In this document: positions 11,600 through 23,769 of the stretch, in pieces
Layout of the letters: each line of letters begins with the position of its first letter
How positions within the stretch are numbered: position 1 is the stretch's first letter
DNA from: Aedes albopictus
Taxonomy: Eukaryota > Arthropoda > Insecta > Diptera > Culicidae
Assembly: GCF_035046485.1 (NCBI RefSeq)
Contig: NC_085138.1
Location: 364,563,238-364,627,237 of the forward strand
Reading direction: 5' to 3'
Length of the DNA stretch: 64,000 nt
Position numbers and translations under genes: made by a program
The notes under the pieces: model-generated
What the model was told of the DNA's origin: nothing
The model's database searches: none
Seen by the model: the letters and a program-made list of their open reading frames with translations, nothing else

Positions 11600-11775
11600 A
11601 TGGGCTCCTACAGCCACCACAGCAAAGGAGTGGGTATTCAGCATTACCATACTGAGTTGACGAGTTCGACTCCCGATCGGTTCTGGAACTTTTGGTAAAG
11701 GAAATTTCCTTGCCTCCCTAGGACAAACAGTATCTTTGTGCCTGCCACACAATATGCACAGTGAAAAATTGTTGA
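11600..11775 (+). mobile_element. Diverged tRNA-derived SINE fragment
   Basis: Shares the order of blocks with the better SINE copies in this window: GGGTATTCAGCAT, a B-box-like GAGTTCGACTCC, AAAGGAAATTTCCTTG and GTGCCTGCCACAC. The A-box is weak and the 3' half is lost after 'gcacag'. An old copy. Confidence 0.65.
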
Positions 11776-12060
11776 GAACAGGGAGAGAGCAGGCACATCA
11801 AACTCGAACAAATTAAGCCTGCCTATCGTGCATCAAGCGGGCTGATCCAAACAATTCAATGCGTTTTCACGGGCCATCCCCATCGTCAGCACAAACAAAT
11901 TTCTAGTGTCCCATGTATTTGGCTTGAAAGCCAAATACATTTGTGCCAACTTAGTTTTTACCAATAGAGCTGAATCTTCCACAGATTGTTCCTCTAATCC
12001 AAAGGCCCAATTATAGGGGGTGCTTAATGAAACTTGCATTATTTTTGCATTTGGGTAAGT
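11776..12060. other. No gene; contains a perfect hairpin
   Basis: A short minus frame exists but shows no domain. Bases 11913-11940 form a hairpin with 13-bp arms (ATGTATTTGGCTT, loop GA, then its complement). Function unknown. Confidence 0.4.
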
Positions 12061-13484
12061 CTAATGACCAATGACCATTCCGGACGCTGCCGGTGGTCAA
12101 ACATGTGATATGAGGCTATTTTCTTACAAACCGATTATCAGAGTATCTGTAAAGCCGTGATTTGATACTTCGCTGGCAGTTTTACTGATTCTGGAATTCT
12201 TCCAGTAGTTTCAAATATGGTCAGAACCTAATTTCTTACTAATCGACCATCAAGTTATCCAAACAGCCGCGATTTGATGTGTCACAAGCATAGGTTTGGC
12301 TCATTTTCCTGCTTGGCCATTTCCAGTGGGACACCTGGAACCGGTTCCGGAACACAACCGGTAGTTTCAAACATGGTCCGAGCCTAATTTCATGCTAACT
12401 GATCATCAAGTTATCGAAAAAGCCGCGATTTGATGTGACACTATCATGAGTTTGGCTCACTTTTCTGCTTGGACACTTCCAATGGGACACCTGGAACCGG
12501 TTCCGAAATACAACCGGTAGTATTCAAATGTGGCTCAAAACCAATTTCTTACTAACTGATCATCAGGTTATCGAAAAAGCCGCAATTTGATGTGTCACAA
12601 ACACGCATTTGATTCAATTACATGTTTGGCCACATCCAGGGGACACCTGGAATCGGTTCCGGAACACAACCCGTTGTTTCAAATATGGTCCGAACCTAGT
12701 TTCTTGCTAAATGATCATCAGGTTATCGCAAAAGTCGCGATTTGATGTGTCACTAGCACGCATTTAATTCAATTACATGATTGGCCCATCAGAGTATCGG
12801 TAAAGCCACGATTTGATAATTCGCTAGCAGTTTTATCGATTCCGGAATTCTTCCAGTAGTTTCAAATATGGTCAGAACCAGGGTGAGGGTGACGGGTTCG
12901 ATTCCCGGTCGGTCCAGGATCTTTTCGTAAAGAAAATTTCCTTGACTTCCCTGGGCATAGAGTATCTTCGTGCCTGCCACAAGATATACACATGCAAAAT
13001 GGTCATTTTCAGAGGAAGCTCTCAGTTAATAATTGTGGAAGTGCTCATAGAACACTAAGCTAAGAAGCAGACTGTGTCCCAGTGAGGACGTTACGCCAAG
13101 AAGAGAGAGAGAGAACCTAATTTCATGCCAACCGACCATCAAGTTATCGAAAAAACCACGATTTTATGTGTCACAAGCATACGTTTGGCTCATTTTCCTG
13201 CTTGGCCACATCCGGTGGGACACCTGGCACCAGTTCCGGAATACAACCGGTAGTATTCAAATATGGCCCGAACCTAATTTGTTACTAACTGTAAATTATC
13301 AGGTTATCGAAAAGCCACAATTTGATGAGTCACAAACACGCATTTGACTCATTTACATGCTTGGCCTCTTCCGGCGGGACACCCGGAACCAGCTCCGCAA
13401 CACAACTCGTTGTTTCAAATATGGTCCGAACCTAATCAATAGCCTTTCGGTAAACCTTGGTGTACGAGAAAGGCAAAATATACT
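12061..13484 (-). repeat. Hairpin-capped tandem repeat element, copy 1 (interrupted by a SINE)
   Basis: Several units of roughly 165-180 bp each contain CACCTGGAACCGGTTCCGGA, 'caaccggtagtttcaaatatggt', 'gatcatcaggttatcg' and 'gatttgatgtgtcac'. The right end carries a hairpin, TAGCCTTTCGGTA...TACGAGAAAGGCAAAA, which is the reverse complement of the opening of the elements at 51621 and 26091. The same unit, inverted, forms the body of the 52-kb copy. A SINE (12880-13111) splits the array. Confidence 0.75.
12880..13111 (+). mobile_element. tRNA-derived SINE, 5'-truncated, 6-bp target duplication
   Basis: Starts at AGGGTGAGGGTGACGG, so the A-box is missing, while the B-box GGTTCGATTCC is intact. 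The body continues through AAATTTCCTTGACTTCC, GTGCCTGCCAC and ACGTTACGCCAAGAAG and ends in (GA)n. AGAACC is duplicated on both sides (12874-12879, 13112-13117). Confidence 0.85.
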
Positions 13485-13575
13485 GGTTCGTTCATTGCTT
13501 GAAGTCAGTAAGTAGGTATCCTTATACAATGTACCTAGCAGAGTACTACAATATCTGTGGGAAAAAATCACCATT
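13485..13575 (-). repeat. Dispersed repeat fragment, second copy
   Basis: Reverse complement matches 7565-7650 (CACAGATATTGTAGTACTC, CATTGTATAAGGATAC). It abuts the hairpin cap of the tandem repeat, so the capped repeat probably inserted into this older repeat. Confidence 0.5.
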
Positions 13576-13683
13576 AAAATACCGTCAAAAATAATATTCC
13601 TTGTAAATTCATGCAGTTTTTAAAGCATCCAGCATCACTTTCCACATTGTCTAACAACAACCCATTCGCGTTCTCACTTACAG

Positions 13684-14900
13684 GCGTCTGTACCAACGCA
13701 ACCGCCCCCTCGGTCTCCTCCATCAACCGGATCCTCCGGAACCGGGCGGCGGAACGAGCGGCGGCCGAGTTCGCCCGTGCCGCCGGCTACGGTCTCTATC
13801 CTCCACCTCCGTACGGAGGTTTCCCATGGCCAACCCCGGCGCACCTTTGGCCTCCGGGCCAATCCCTTCCGGGGATGACCCCACCCGGAAGCAGTTCGAA
13901 CTCCACCCCCGCCACCATCGGATCCCCCGGAAGCGGGTCGCACGACACCCTCGGCAGTCCCGATGGCAATCGACTGATCGGTGAGTATGGTAAATGATTG
14001 CGTTGCGAGTGATTTGGAGTTGTCGGAACTGAATGTGGTTATCGATTGTTGCAGACATCGAGGGCGAGGACTCCAACAGCCTGGACGGCGATCAACCAAA
14101 GTTTAGACGCAATAGGACTACCTTTTCGCCGGAGCAACTCGAAGAGCTGGAAAAGGAATTCGACAAGTCGCACTACCCCTGCGTGAGCACCCGAGAACGC
14201 CTGGCGTCCCGAACTTCGCTCAGCGAAGCCCGCGTACAGGTTAGTAGTCCCGCCCCTAGTCATAAGTGTTTGACTAATATACCCTAACTTGAACTACTAG
14301 GTTTGGTTTTCCAACAGACGGGCGAAATGGCGACGTCATCAAAGAATGAATCTTTTAAAAAGGTCCAGTTCGCCGAGTTCCCGAGCGGCAGCGGCAGCGG
14401 CAAGTTCCGCTTTCACCCCTGGTTCCCCGCCGCCGCGTCCGGGATCGGGATCGGCGTCGGCCACCGGAGTCCACCCGTCGGCCCTGGGAGCGGCAGCCCA
14501 TCACCAAAACCAGTCAACCTCACCGGTGGCGTCGCACCTAGCGGCGGCGGCGGCGTCCCATCAGGCCCATGCCCAAGCAGCGGCAGCAGCAGTAGCGGCA
14601 GCACAGGCGGCATCATTAGTCACAGCATCAACTCCATTATTAATGGGCGGTGAGCATAGTGCATTCCGCTCGTTGGTCCCGACCTCGGCGGCGGCCCTCT
14701 TCGCCGGTCTGTCCCGTTCGTACGCCGCCACCGCAGCCAGCTGTTCGTCCAACCCGTCGGTCAGCCCGGTGCCGAGCGATTCCGACGAGGAGATCAACGT
14801 CCACGATGACGAGTCGGACATCGAAGTCTCGAGCCGGAATGGCGCCGCCGGCGAAGGATCCACCACCCCGCTGCAGCTGACCAAACACGAACGGCACTAG
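13684..14900 (+). CDS. eyg: Eyegone-type Pax transcription factor, last three coding exons
   Basis: Three exons can be drawn: 13684-13980, 14055-14239 and 14301-14900 (stop TAG 14898-14900). Acceptors are TTACAG, GTTGCAG and CTACTAG; donors are GTGAGT and GTTAGT. Introns are 74 and 61 bp, and the frame stays open across all joins. Exon 1 enters mid-codon and encodes the end of the paired domain's RED half ([20 protein letters not shown]), then a Pro-rich linker. Exons 2-3 encode a homeodomain ([20 protein letters not shown] ... WFSNRRAKW) with Ser at position 50, the Pax hallmark. Next come Ala/His-rich runs and an acidic tail ([18 protein letters not shown]). Eyg/Toe are nuclear DNA-binding repressors in eye, antenna and salivary development in Drosophila. 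The paired-domain start and N-terminus are not in view. It could be twin of eyegone rather than eyg. Confidence 0.93.
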
Positions 14901-15720
14901 ACTGGACCATCGGAGCGGAAATTCGAGGGCGACACAACTCCTCCTACTGGCTCGGAGGGCGAGAGAGTGAGGTACGGTACTACTCAAACTATTTAATGGT
15001 CTATCTCTTTAAGTAGAATCCCAAATTGTTAGCAAACAAAATCAAATTTTGTAAATAACCCCGCGCTCCGAACCCGTCCTAGCATAGCATAAACCTAATG
15101 GTGCAATTTCCGACAGCTTTTGCTCAATGGCCCCCATTTTTCAACGTTGCACGACGGCGACGACGCAATCACCCTTTAGTTGATTTGGGAAAGAAACGTT
15201 TCAATATGGCTGACAGTTGATGGCAAACCCACATACCTATGTACGTGTAGGGAAACCTTAGAAATTGAAAATCGCCATTCGACGACGACGCGACGACTGG
15301 CTCAGACGCAAGCACGATTACCCCTCTTTTACTATACGCTCGATGATGGACGCATGTCGCATATACCTACGAGAATGGTATGAATGTACGACACAGCATA
15401 GTGCAAGGGTAGCCATGAATCAACAACGGTTTGCGCTCTCTAATATGGCACTGAGCTGGTCGACTGCCGTTACCCTTAGTTCATAGTTACGATGGCAGTG
15501 ACGGTCAGTTGCAATTGAAGTGGGCTGTCATTGGTTTGCATGAGGGTGTAGAATGGCGGTAGAGAAGCAGAGTGAAAATGGAAGTTCCAAAATGAATGGC
15601 AGGGAAGGGTTCTTGGAAAGCAGGGACACTTGCTAGATTCCAAGAAAAGTTTTAAGAATGCCCCCCTGTTAAGAACTTTGAGAATACAATAACGCTCCGA
15701 GTTCTTCACCCCCTTTCTTA
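14901..15720 (+). other. Probable 3' UTR and downstream unique DNA of the eyg-like gene
   Basis: Non-repetitive sequence following the stop codon, with no further domain-bearing frame. I see no AATAAA or ATTAAA here, so the polyadenylation site cannot be placed. Short frames on both strands look random. Confidence 0.45.
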
Positions 15721-15880
15721 AAAAATGTATACAAACATTGAACGCGTTTCATTATGTTTAACCCTTTAAAATGCCTTCATGACAAAAATACCGTTAGTAA
15801 AAAATAATTCCTGATGCATGCATGAGTTTCAAATCTTCATGAAAAACAAGGCATAAATACGAAAACCAATTCAGTTCCAG

Positions 15881-16680
15881 AGCAGGTTTTGCACCTGGGT
15901 GGTTGAGATGAGGCAAAGGGTGTTTCCAGGAATTTTAGCGAAACTTGAAAGGAAGGTGATTTCTGGGAGTTCTGGATGCATTTCAGAAGCAATCCAGGAG
16001 TTTTATTTTATTTTAAAGGGGGTTTAAAGCTATTTCAGGGATGTTTAAGGGGGTGTTTTAGAAAGATTCAGAGAGAATCAGTGTCGTATATGAAAACCCC
16101 CTAAAAACACCACGAAACTCCCATACAACTCCAAAATATCATGTGACCCACTGAATGTCCCTCAAACGATCGTAAAACTCTCTGACATCCTCTCCGAATA
16201 CCATGAAAACCTTTGTAATATCTTAAAGCCCCTTGAGACGTCTCTTAAAGCCACCGTAATAACTCTCTGTGTTTCATTGTGACCCTATGAACCCCCCGAA
16301 ACATATCTGAAATTCTTTTTGATACCCCTAAAACCAACCAAGAATCCCTAAAACACCTCTAAGAACCCATGATATCCCCCGAAACGCCCCTGCAGTACCT
16401 TTAGATTTCTTGAAATGCTACTGAAGTCGCTGAAATTCCCTGAAACGCTCCTGAAATACCTTTGAAATATCCTGAGACCTCCTGAAACAAATCTGAATCG
16501 TTTGGCAAACGCACGCGTTGAATTGTCCTCAAAAGGCACTGAAATACTTTAGAAACTCCTGGAACTCCTCTGAAACGTCCCTGGATACCCCTTGTAAAGT
16601 CCTGGGCCTGTAAAACACCTTTTAAATGTACCAGAAAAAATGTACCTATAAAACCCCCTGAGAACCCTTGAAATGCCCTT
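15881..16680. repeat. Foldback CTGAAAC repeat, copy 2
   Basis: Opens with GAGCAGGTTTTGCACCTG, matching the start of the copy at 237, and like it switches from GTTTCAGG-type motifs (15890-16080) to CCTGAAAC-type motifs (16090-16680). The whole is an imperfect inverted arrangement of a degenerate short unit. Confidence 0.6.
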
Positions 16681-16695
16681 GAGACCTCGACTTTC

Positions 16696-16872
16696 CTCTC
16701 CTCTTCTCTCCTCTTCTTGGCGTAACGTCCTCGCTGGGACGAAGCCTGCTTCTCAGCTTAGTGTTCTATGAGCACTTCCACAGTTATTAACTGAGAGCTT
16801 CCTCTGCCAATGACCATTTTGCATGTGTATATCGTGTGGCAGGCACGAAGATACTCTATGCCCAAGGAAGTC
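16696..16872 (-). mobile_element. tRNA-derived SINE fragment with 15-bp target duplication
   Basis: Minus-strand SINE 3' part: the (GA)n tail reads as TCTC at the left, then CTTGGCGTAACGTCC, CTTCTCAGCTTAGTG and GTGTGGCAGGCACG. The B-box and A-box are missing. GAGACCTCGACTTTC is duplicated at 16681-16695 and 16873-16887, so this is a genuine 5'-truncated insertion and not a broken copy. Confidence 0.88.
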
Positions 16873-16887
16873 GAGACCTCGACTTTC

Positions 16888-18030
16888 TCTTTCCTTAATT
16901 GTTATTGCCATAGTTGCATTCATCTTTACATTTTTCTATGAACAATGCTGGCACTGAAAAGCTCTTTGATTTTTTATGCAGGGCATAAAAGAGCTGCAAG
17001 TATTTAATCGAGATTGAATAATATTGTAAAAAAAAGGTTTAAGTTTACAGCAGGTTCTTCATAATTCTTAAAAAAAATCCTTATAAAAGTACCAATACTA
17101 TGCATTCTTAGCAGGTGAAGCTTTGGTTATCAACAGTGGAGTTTCATTAACGACTATACTATACATTCTTGAATTTTATTACCCGCCTTAGCAACTTGAA
17201 TTTCAATGTGAATAGTGAAGATTTGCTTGTTTTAGTTTATGGTACTTGTACACACCATACTATTGAAGCTTTGGGAAATTTTTGAATGGTTACGATGTCC
17301 CTAAAAAGGGACCTGCGCAAGTTTCACTATTCTCTCGTCTATTGCCCCATTTGACCGTTTGCGAAGTAATTGAAACCGTTTGTCAGAGAAATAAGCCTAA
17401 CGAGGGCCTGAATTGGGTTTTTAAATTTTGGAAAATGTATTGATTTTTCGTTTTTATACGAAAGAGCATATTTTTCTGAGCAACTATGATTTTTTCAGAT
17501 TTTTAGAACTTAATTGTGGTACCTAAAAACAATTTCAAAAATATTTTTTCGAAATCACCTCTTGACAGCTGGGCAACTGCTTCACAGCTCCGCCCAGTGC
17601 AAAATGCGACGAGGGGTGATTCGACAAATCGCTCCCATACAAATTTTAAATTGATTTTTAAATAGGTTCCCGGGCTCCAAACTTCATGAAAATTTGGATT
17701 TCGGCTCAGTTTGACATGCAGATTCAGAATATGAAATTGTCTCAACACCGCTTAAGAAGCCTACTGTTTTCAAAATATTCATATTTGTCCAAAACAGCGA
17801 ACATTTGAAACGACAGCATCTCCTTGCTATTTGTAAATATTATGAAAAATGCTAAAATTCATAGGTCTCAGCTAATATTATCTCTGAATATGTGAACCGT
17901 TGCAAAAAAACAAAAGAACGAACGAAAATTAGACTTGAGAGCCTAAAATTGCAATGTGAATATGGTACAATCAAGTTTTAAAAACTTCCAACTACAGGGA
18001 AAAGCCTTAATGTGAAACTCTGGAAAAGAT
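16888..18030. other. No gene recognised
   Basis: AT-rich DNA without TE termini that I can identify. A minus frame at 17503-17748 has no domain and no supporting signals. Confidence 0.5.
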
Positions 18031-21000
18031 ACAAAAAGGAAACCCGTGTAAAATGTCGGAGGAACTTCGGGATGGGAAAAATCTCTGGAACAATGTCGGG
18101 AAGAAATCTCAAGAGAAACATCAGAAACCATTATAGTAAAAACTCTGAGAGAATTTCTGAAAGGATCTCTGTGTAGGAAATCCTGAAAAAAACCAGAGAA
18201 ACATCTATTATTCCTGTGAAACATCCCAAAGGTACATCAGGAAAGTAGTATCCCTGAGAGAATTTTAGGGAGGATCCCCGTGAAAAATTCCGTTAGGAGC
18301 TCCCGAGAAAAGTCAAACATGAAACACTGTGAAAAACTGCAAACGAACTATAGAAGAGATCTCTAGATGAATGCTGATGGAAATTCAGGAAGAAACCCTG
18401 TAAAAATTTCGTGATAAGCTTGGAAATGAAGTCCGAGAAACATCTCTGTAGAAATTCGGGAAAATTCACATGAGGAGTTATTGGAAAAGTTTCTGAAAAA
18501 AAAACTTCAGGAGAAAACTTCCGGGAGAAATCGCGAAAACGCCTTCGATTGAAATTTCGGGAGACATCCCATGAGGAACTGTGTGGAAAATCTCCGTTGA
18601 ATCTCTTTCGAATATTCTACGAGGAATTTCGTGAGAAATTGCAGAAATAAACCTTGAAGAACTCTGTAAAAATTCCTGAAGGAGCTTTGGAAGAAATCTT
18701 AGGATGAATTTTGCGGGCGATCTTAGAAAAACCGCAGTGAAAAATTCCAGGAGGGAGTTCAAAATAAATGTCGAGAAGAAGTTTGGAGAAAAAAATCGAA
18801 GAAACTCTGGAAAATTCAAGGAGGAATTTTCAGAAAAAAAAAAAACAGAAAAACGGCATGAGATACTTCAGCAATTATTCCGGGAAGTATATTTTGGAAC
18901 GCCTTGGGAAATGAAAGGAATCTTGCTAGGAGTCCTGAGAGGAGAGCAACGCCTATAAAAATCCCACGAGAAATACTGTAGAAAATCCCAAACTTTGAAG
19001 TATAAACTCACGAAAAGAGCTTCGGAAGAAATCTCACCATAAGAAATCCTGACAGAAACTCCGACAGACAGAAATTCTAGGAAGAGCACTTGAGAAAATT
19101 CCTAAATTTCAGGAGGAACTTTGTGAAAACTTTTCAAGAGGATATGTGTAAAAATAACCAAGAGGATGTGTAAAAAAAAAATCAAGAGGATATGTGTAAA
19201 AGGAACCGTATTGCAACTAATTTTGGAAATCTCAGAATGAGAAACCCTAGAAATTACTTTGGAAGAAATTTCTGGAAAAGCTTTGGAAAAATTATACGAG
19301 CGATTTTTTGCTAGGATATCGGGAATAAATTCTGAAAAGTATGCTCTTTATCATTTCCGAAAAAAAGCTTCGAGGAGAATCCTGAGAGGAGCTTCAGAAG
19401 TATCTCAGGAGGAACACTAAAAAATCCGGAAAAAATCTCTAGGAGAGACCTCTAGAAATTTCAGGTGAAATTTCAGGGGGCATCTCTCAGATTTTTAAAC
19501 GCATTTCGGGAAGACGATCGTTTAAAGTCCGAAGAGAAATTCCTGAAATTCACTAGCAGAAATTGCAGATAAATTCCGAGAAAATCCCTGGAGAATGTTA
19601 AGGAAAACACAAAAAAAACAAGATAAACGCATGAAGTACTTGTGAGAGATATTCCGGTTGAAATTTCTGTAGCATCTTCGGCAGAAATCCGATAACAAAC
19701 CCTGTGGAACACCTCGAAGGAAGCTTTTGGGAGCAATTGCAAAAGAAACTCTAGGCCAAATCGATCTAGATGAGCTAGGAGTCCATTCGGCAGAAACTCC
19801 AGCAGAAATATTGGAAGAAACCACGTAAAATGTCTAGGGAGGTCCTCGGGCAAAAATCTGGGTATTAACCCTATCTATAATCCGGAGCAGAGCTTCGAGG
19901 GATATCTCAAAAGCTCCAGAAAAGGCCCGGATTCTACAATCCTGCAAGAAACATCCAGACCGAAATCCCTGAAAAATTCAGAAAAAAAACTTTAGAAGAA
20001 ATTCAAATGGAAACTCTGTTAAACATATCGCAAGTAGCAGTAGTGAAAACGTGAAGCTTCCGAAATTGTTGATAAATTTTGAATTGAATCAATGAATACT
20101 TCTTCAATATTTGGAAAATTGCTTTATACAATTCATAAAGGTGCTCCTCTTAAAAGCCACCATTGGAAAAAAATGAAAAACCTATATGAGAAACTTCGAA
20201 GAAGACTTATAAAGAACTTTAGGATAATGTTTCGGGACAAATTCTGGGGAAGCTCGGGAGGAAGTCTGGTAGATAGCTTTGGAGAAATACCTAAAAAAAC
20301 TCCGTGAAAAATTTCGGGGAACTTCGGCAGAAAACTCGGTAAGATTTGGAATAAATACCGGAGAAATCCCGTGTGAAATTCCGTAGAAATCACTGTGGAA
20401 AATTTGCGAGAAATTCTACGAGCAACTTCTTGGATAATATCAGAAGAACAAGCAATTTTGAAAAAAAAAACTCTACAAAAATATCAGAAAGAACCTATGG
20501 AAAATCGTGGAGGAGTTTCAGAAATCTCAGGAGAAACTCTTCAAGAGACAAAATCAACGAAAAATTCTTGGAGGATTTTCAGTCGAAACTTCGAGGGGAG
20601 TTTCGAGAAAATCCAATGAGAAACTCTGGGTGATTCTAGGAATCATTTTTTGAAGAATATTTAAAACAACAAGTCAGAAGAAATCTCGCGAGGCACTCTG
20701 GAATAAATTCTGGAAACACCTCCGAGGATATTCCGGCAAAACCCAAAAGTGAGACTTAAGGGAAATCCTAAGAGGAATTCCAGAATAATCCTAGGTAGAA
20801 CCCGGAAACATTCCCAAATATTTTCCAAGGACCATCGTGAAATTTTTCGGGACAAACTGTGGAAGCATCCCAAAGAAAAACTCTGAAAAAATAAAAAAAT
20901 CTCATTTTGAGAAGCTCACGAAGGAACTTCCAGCGAAGATTTTCCGGAAAATCTTAGGATCAAACTTTAGGAAAAAAATGCAGGAGACATATTTAAGATA

Positions 21001-21400
21001 GTTCCGGAGAAATCTTCCAAGGAGCTCTACACGTGTTGTAGATGAGTTTATGCCACCCATATACGACCAAATTAGGGTAACATTAGCACATTTCGGAAAA
21101 CATGTTTTGAAACACCTTGGAAGAAATTTTTGGGGAAATCCCGGGAGCAGCTACGATAAAAAAAAAGCAAAAAAAAGAAAACTGACAAAAATCTAGAGAG
21201 AAATTCCTGTATTAACTTGCAGACATTCCAGAATAAATCAAGCTTTAGATGAAACTCCAGAAGAAGTCCCCGAAAGAACCTCGTCAAACATCGGTGAAAT
21301 TCCGGGACACATACCGTAACAAAACAATCTGTGTAGAAAGTTTAGTTTTTCTTCCAGGAGGACGTTTGGATGAAATCTGGTAGGAAAATCCGGAAAAATA

Positions 21401-21564
21401 CGGCTCTACTCCATTTGGCATCACGCCATTTGGTATAATTCCGTTTGGCATAATGACCATCTTGCATAACAAGGATTATGCACATTCTTCCCAAGAAGGC
21501 TGTTCTTCGTATTATGCCAAACGGCTTTATGCCAAATGGCATTATGCCAAATGGGGTAGAGCCG
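21401..21564. mobile_element. MITE-like inverted repeat built of ATGCCAAATGG units
   Basis: Ends CGGCTCTACTCCATTTGGCA and TGCCAAATGGGGTAGAGCCG are complements with one mismatch. Between them the word 'catttggcat', in either orientation, recurs several times. 164 bp; no clear target duplication. Confidence 0.7.
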
Positions 21565-21804
21565 TTTTAAATGATTTGTCTTTTTGATGGTCTTTCCCTA
21601 TCAACATTTTATCATTCAACGTTTGGACATTGGACATTTTCTCTTTAAGCCACGCAGGAGAATCTGTCTCTCACATTTCATCATCTTAAAAGGAAGTTTC
21701 GGGGAAATAGCTGGAGAAACTCTAGGAAAGACTCTCTGAGTAATTCCGGGAAGAAACCCATGAGAAATACTGGAAGGTATTACATGGAAAATGTTGGGTG
21801 AAAC

Positions 21805-23769
21805 CAGAGCCGTAGCGTGGGATTGGCCAGGTTGGCCCCCGCCAAGGGCGCCAGCATCTAAGGGGCGCCAAAAAGGTCTAAGGCTAGAAGGAATATTATG
21901 ATGCTATTGTTTTCTTGTACCAAGACTTCAAAATATCTAAGATTGAACGAGAGTTTTTTACATTACGATATTCTCAAAAAATTCGTTCTCTAGATTATTT
22001 ATCATGATGTTACCTGGGAATTTAGCTTGTTTTTATTTTATTTTGGGAAGTTATTTTAGTTGTTTTTTAGTAAAGCAAAATCAATAAATTTACACAACTT
22101 TAGTGCAAGTTTTTCTCTGAAAATTATTAGAAACTTATTTATTGACATATTTTGGAGTGTTTATAACAAGTATTTTAAATGAAAAATATTCAGACGATGC
22201 TGTTCATTCCCTTCAAACAAATGAATTTCGGGAATTTCTTCATAAATTTCACCAGGTATTTCTTCGGATTTTTTACTGGCCTTCTTTAAGAAAATCTTTC
22301 AAAAACTCAAAAACTCCCCTCAAGGGATTTCTTTAAAAAAAAATTCAAAGAATTTTTTCAGAAATTCTCTTGAAATCATATATTAAAAATTATTTAAAAA
22401 AAAAACAAATAAGAATTCTTCTGGAGATTCTTACTAAAAATTCTCGAAGAATCCCTTTAGAAATGCCTTCAAGGAGGTTTTCAGGAAGTTATCTAGGAAT
22501 TTATTCAGAAATTAGTCCAAGGATTCCTCTCGACATTTCTACATGGATATTTTATAATTTCCTTCAATGGATTCCTGCAAAAATGTCTATAAGGATTACT
22601 AAGTAACCCTTCAATAGATTTCTTTAGTAATTCCTCCATGGATTCCTATGAAAAATCCTGTAGAGATTCCATTAGAAATCACTCCAGGGATTCCTTCAGA
22701 AGTCCCTCTGAAAATGAATTCTTTCAGAAATTCTTCTAGGGATTTTTGAAATAAAATCTTATATTAAACTGTACCATGCTCACTAGGGATTGATCCATAA
22801 ATTTCTGCTAGAATTTCACTAGAAAACTTTTCATGAATGTCTTCATAAATTCCTCCATAAAATTATAAATTTGGAATAATTCAGAAATTTCTACAGGTTT
22901 TCCGTTAGAAAATCTGCCATTGACTTCATCCAAAATTTCTCCAAAGCTTTCTTCTGAAAGCCATTCAAAGATTCCTTCAAAAATTCCTCCAAACATTCCT
23001 TCAAAAATTCTGCCAAGTTTTTTTAACACTTCTAATGGTCCTCTACAAACTATTACGGGCATTTCATCAGGCATTTCTTAACGAATTACTCCATTAATTT
23101 CTGCAAAAATATCCATGAATTCCATTTAGAATGCTTACTTAAATTTCTTGTAGATTTGAATCATTTATTCCTCCGGATAAATGCAGGAATTCCTCCACAA
23201 TCTCTTTCATAATTTCATTCAATGAATCCAGCAAAAATTCTTCCAGAGATTTCAACAAAAACTCATATAGAGATTCCTTCAGGAATTTCTCCTGGTATTA
23301 CTTCATTTCCATTTTTGTCTAATGATTTCTGAAAATTTTCTAAGATATATTTTGATTGAACTTCAGAAGAAACTTTTGGTGAAGTTATTAGAAAATTCTG
23401 GTAAAACCACTTGAAGCTATAGCCAAAAAAATAGTAAAAACGTTTGAGGATTTCTGAAAGCTCCTGAAATTCAATTCAGTATTTTTGAAAACAAAATTCA
23501 TTTAAAAAACTCGAAAAAAAAACTAAGATTTTCTTAAGAAATGTATGCATCATGCATGTTAAGAATCTGAAATGTCATTTTTAGCTTTTGTGCTGGTCTA
23601 AGTATGATTCTTGAAATGCAAATGTGTTCGTATTTATACTCTTTGAAAACTTCGAAAACGTACTCATAACTTTGAATAACCAATTTTAGCAAAATAATAA
23701 TGTCTAATTGCCGTGGGGCTCCAATCTGGATGCTTGCCAAGGGCGCTGTGGGACCACGCTACGGCTCTG
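21805..23769. mobile_element. hAT-like non-autonomous element with perfect 8-bp target duplication
   Basis: Terminal inverted repeats CAGAGCCGTAGCGTGG and CCACGCTACGGCTCTG are exact complements of 16 bp. GGTGAAAC is present immediately outside both ends (21797-21804 and 23770-23777), the 8-bp duplication expected of hAT transposases. A second inner similarity, CCAAGGGCGC, occurs near both ends (21840s and 23736). The interior (22200-23330) is a degenerate 'attccttcaaaaattcctcc' repeat with no transposase frame. It inserted into the surrounding short-repeat array. Confidence 0.92.

Noticed and set aside
11913..11940. Hairpin as a microRNA or terminator
   Set aside because: Arms of 13 bp with a 2-base loop are too short for a microRNA precursor, and there is no neighbouring gene to terminate.
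13611..13997. Taking the ATG at 13611 as the start of the Pax protein
   Set aside because: The bases before 13684 end in a splice acceptor and show no paired-domain similarity, while the domain begins exactly after it; 13611 lies in the intron.
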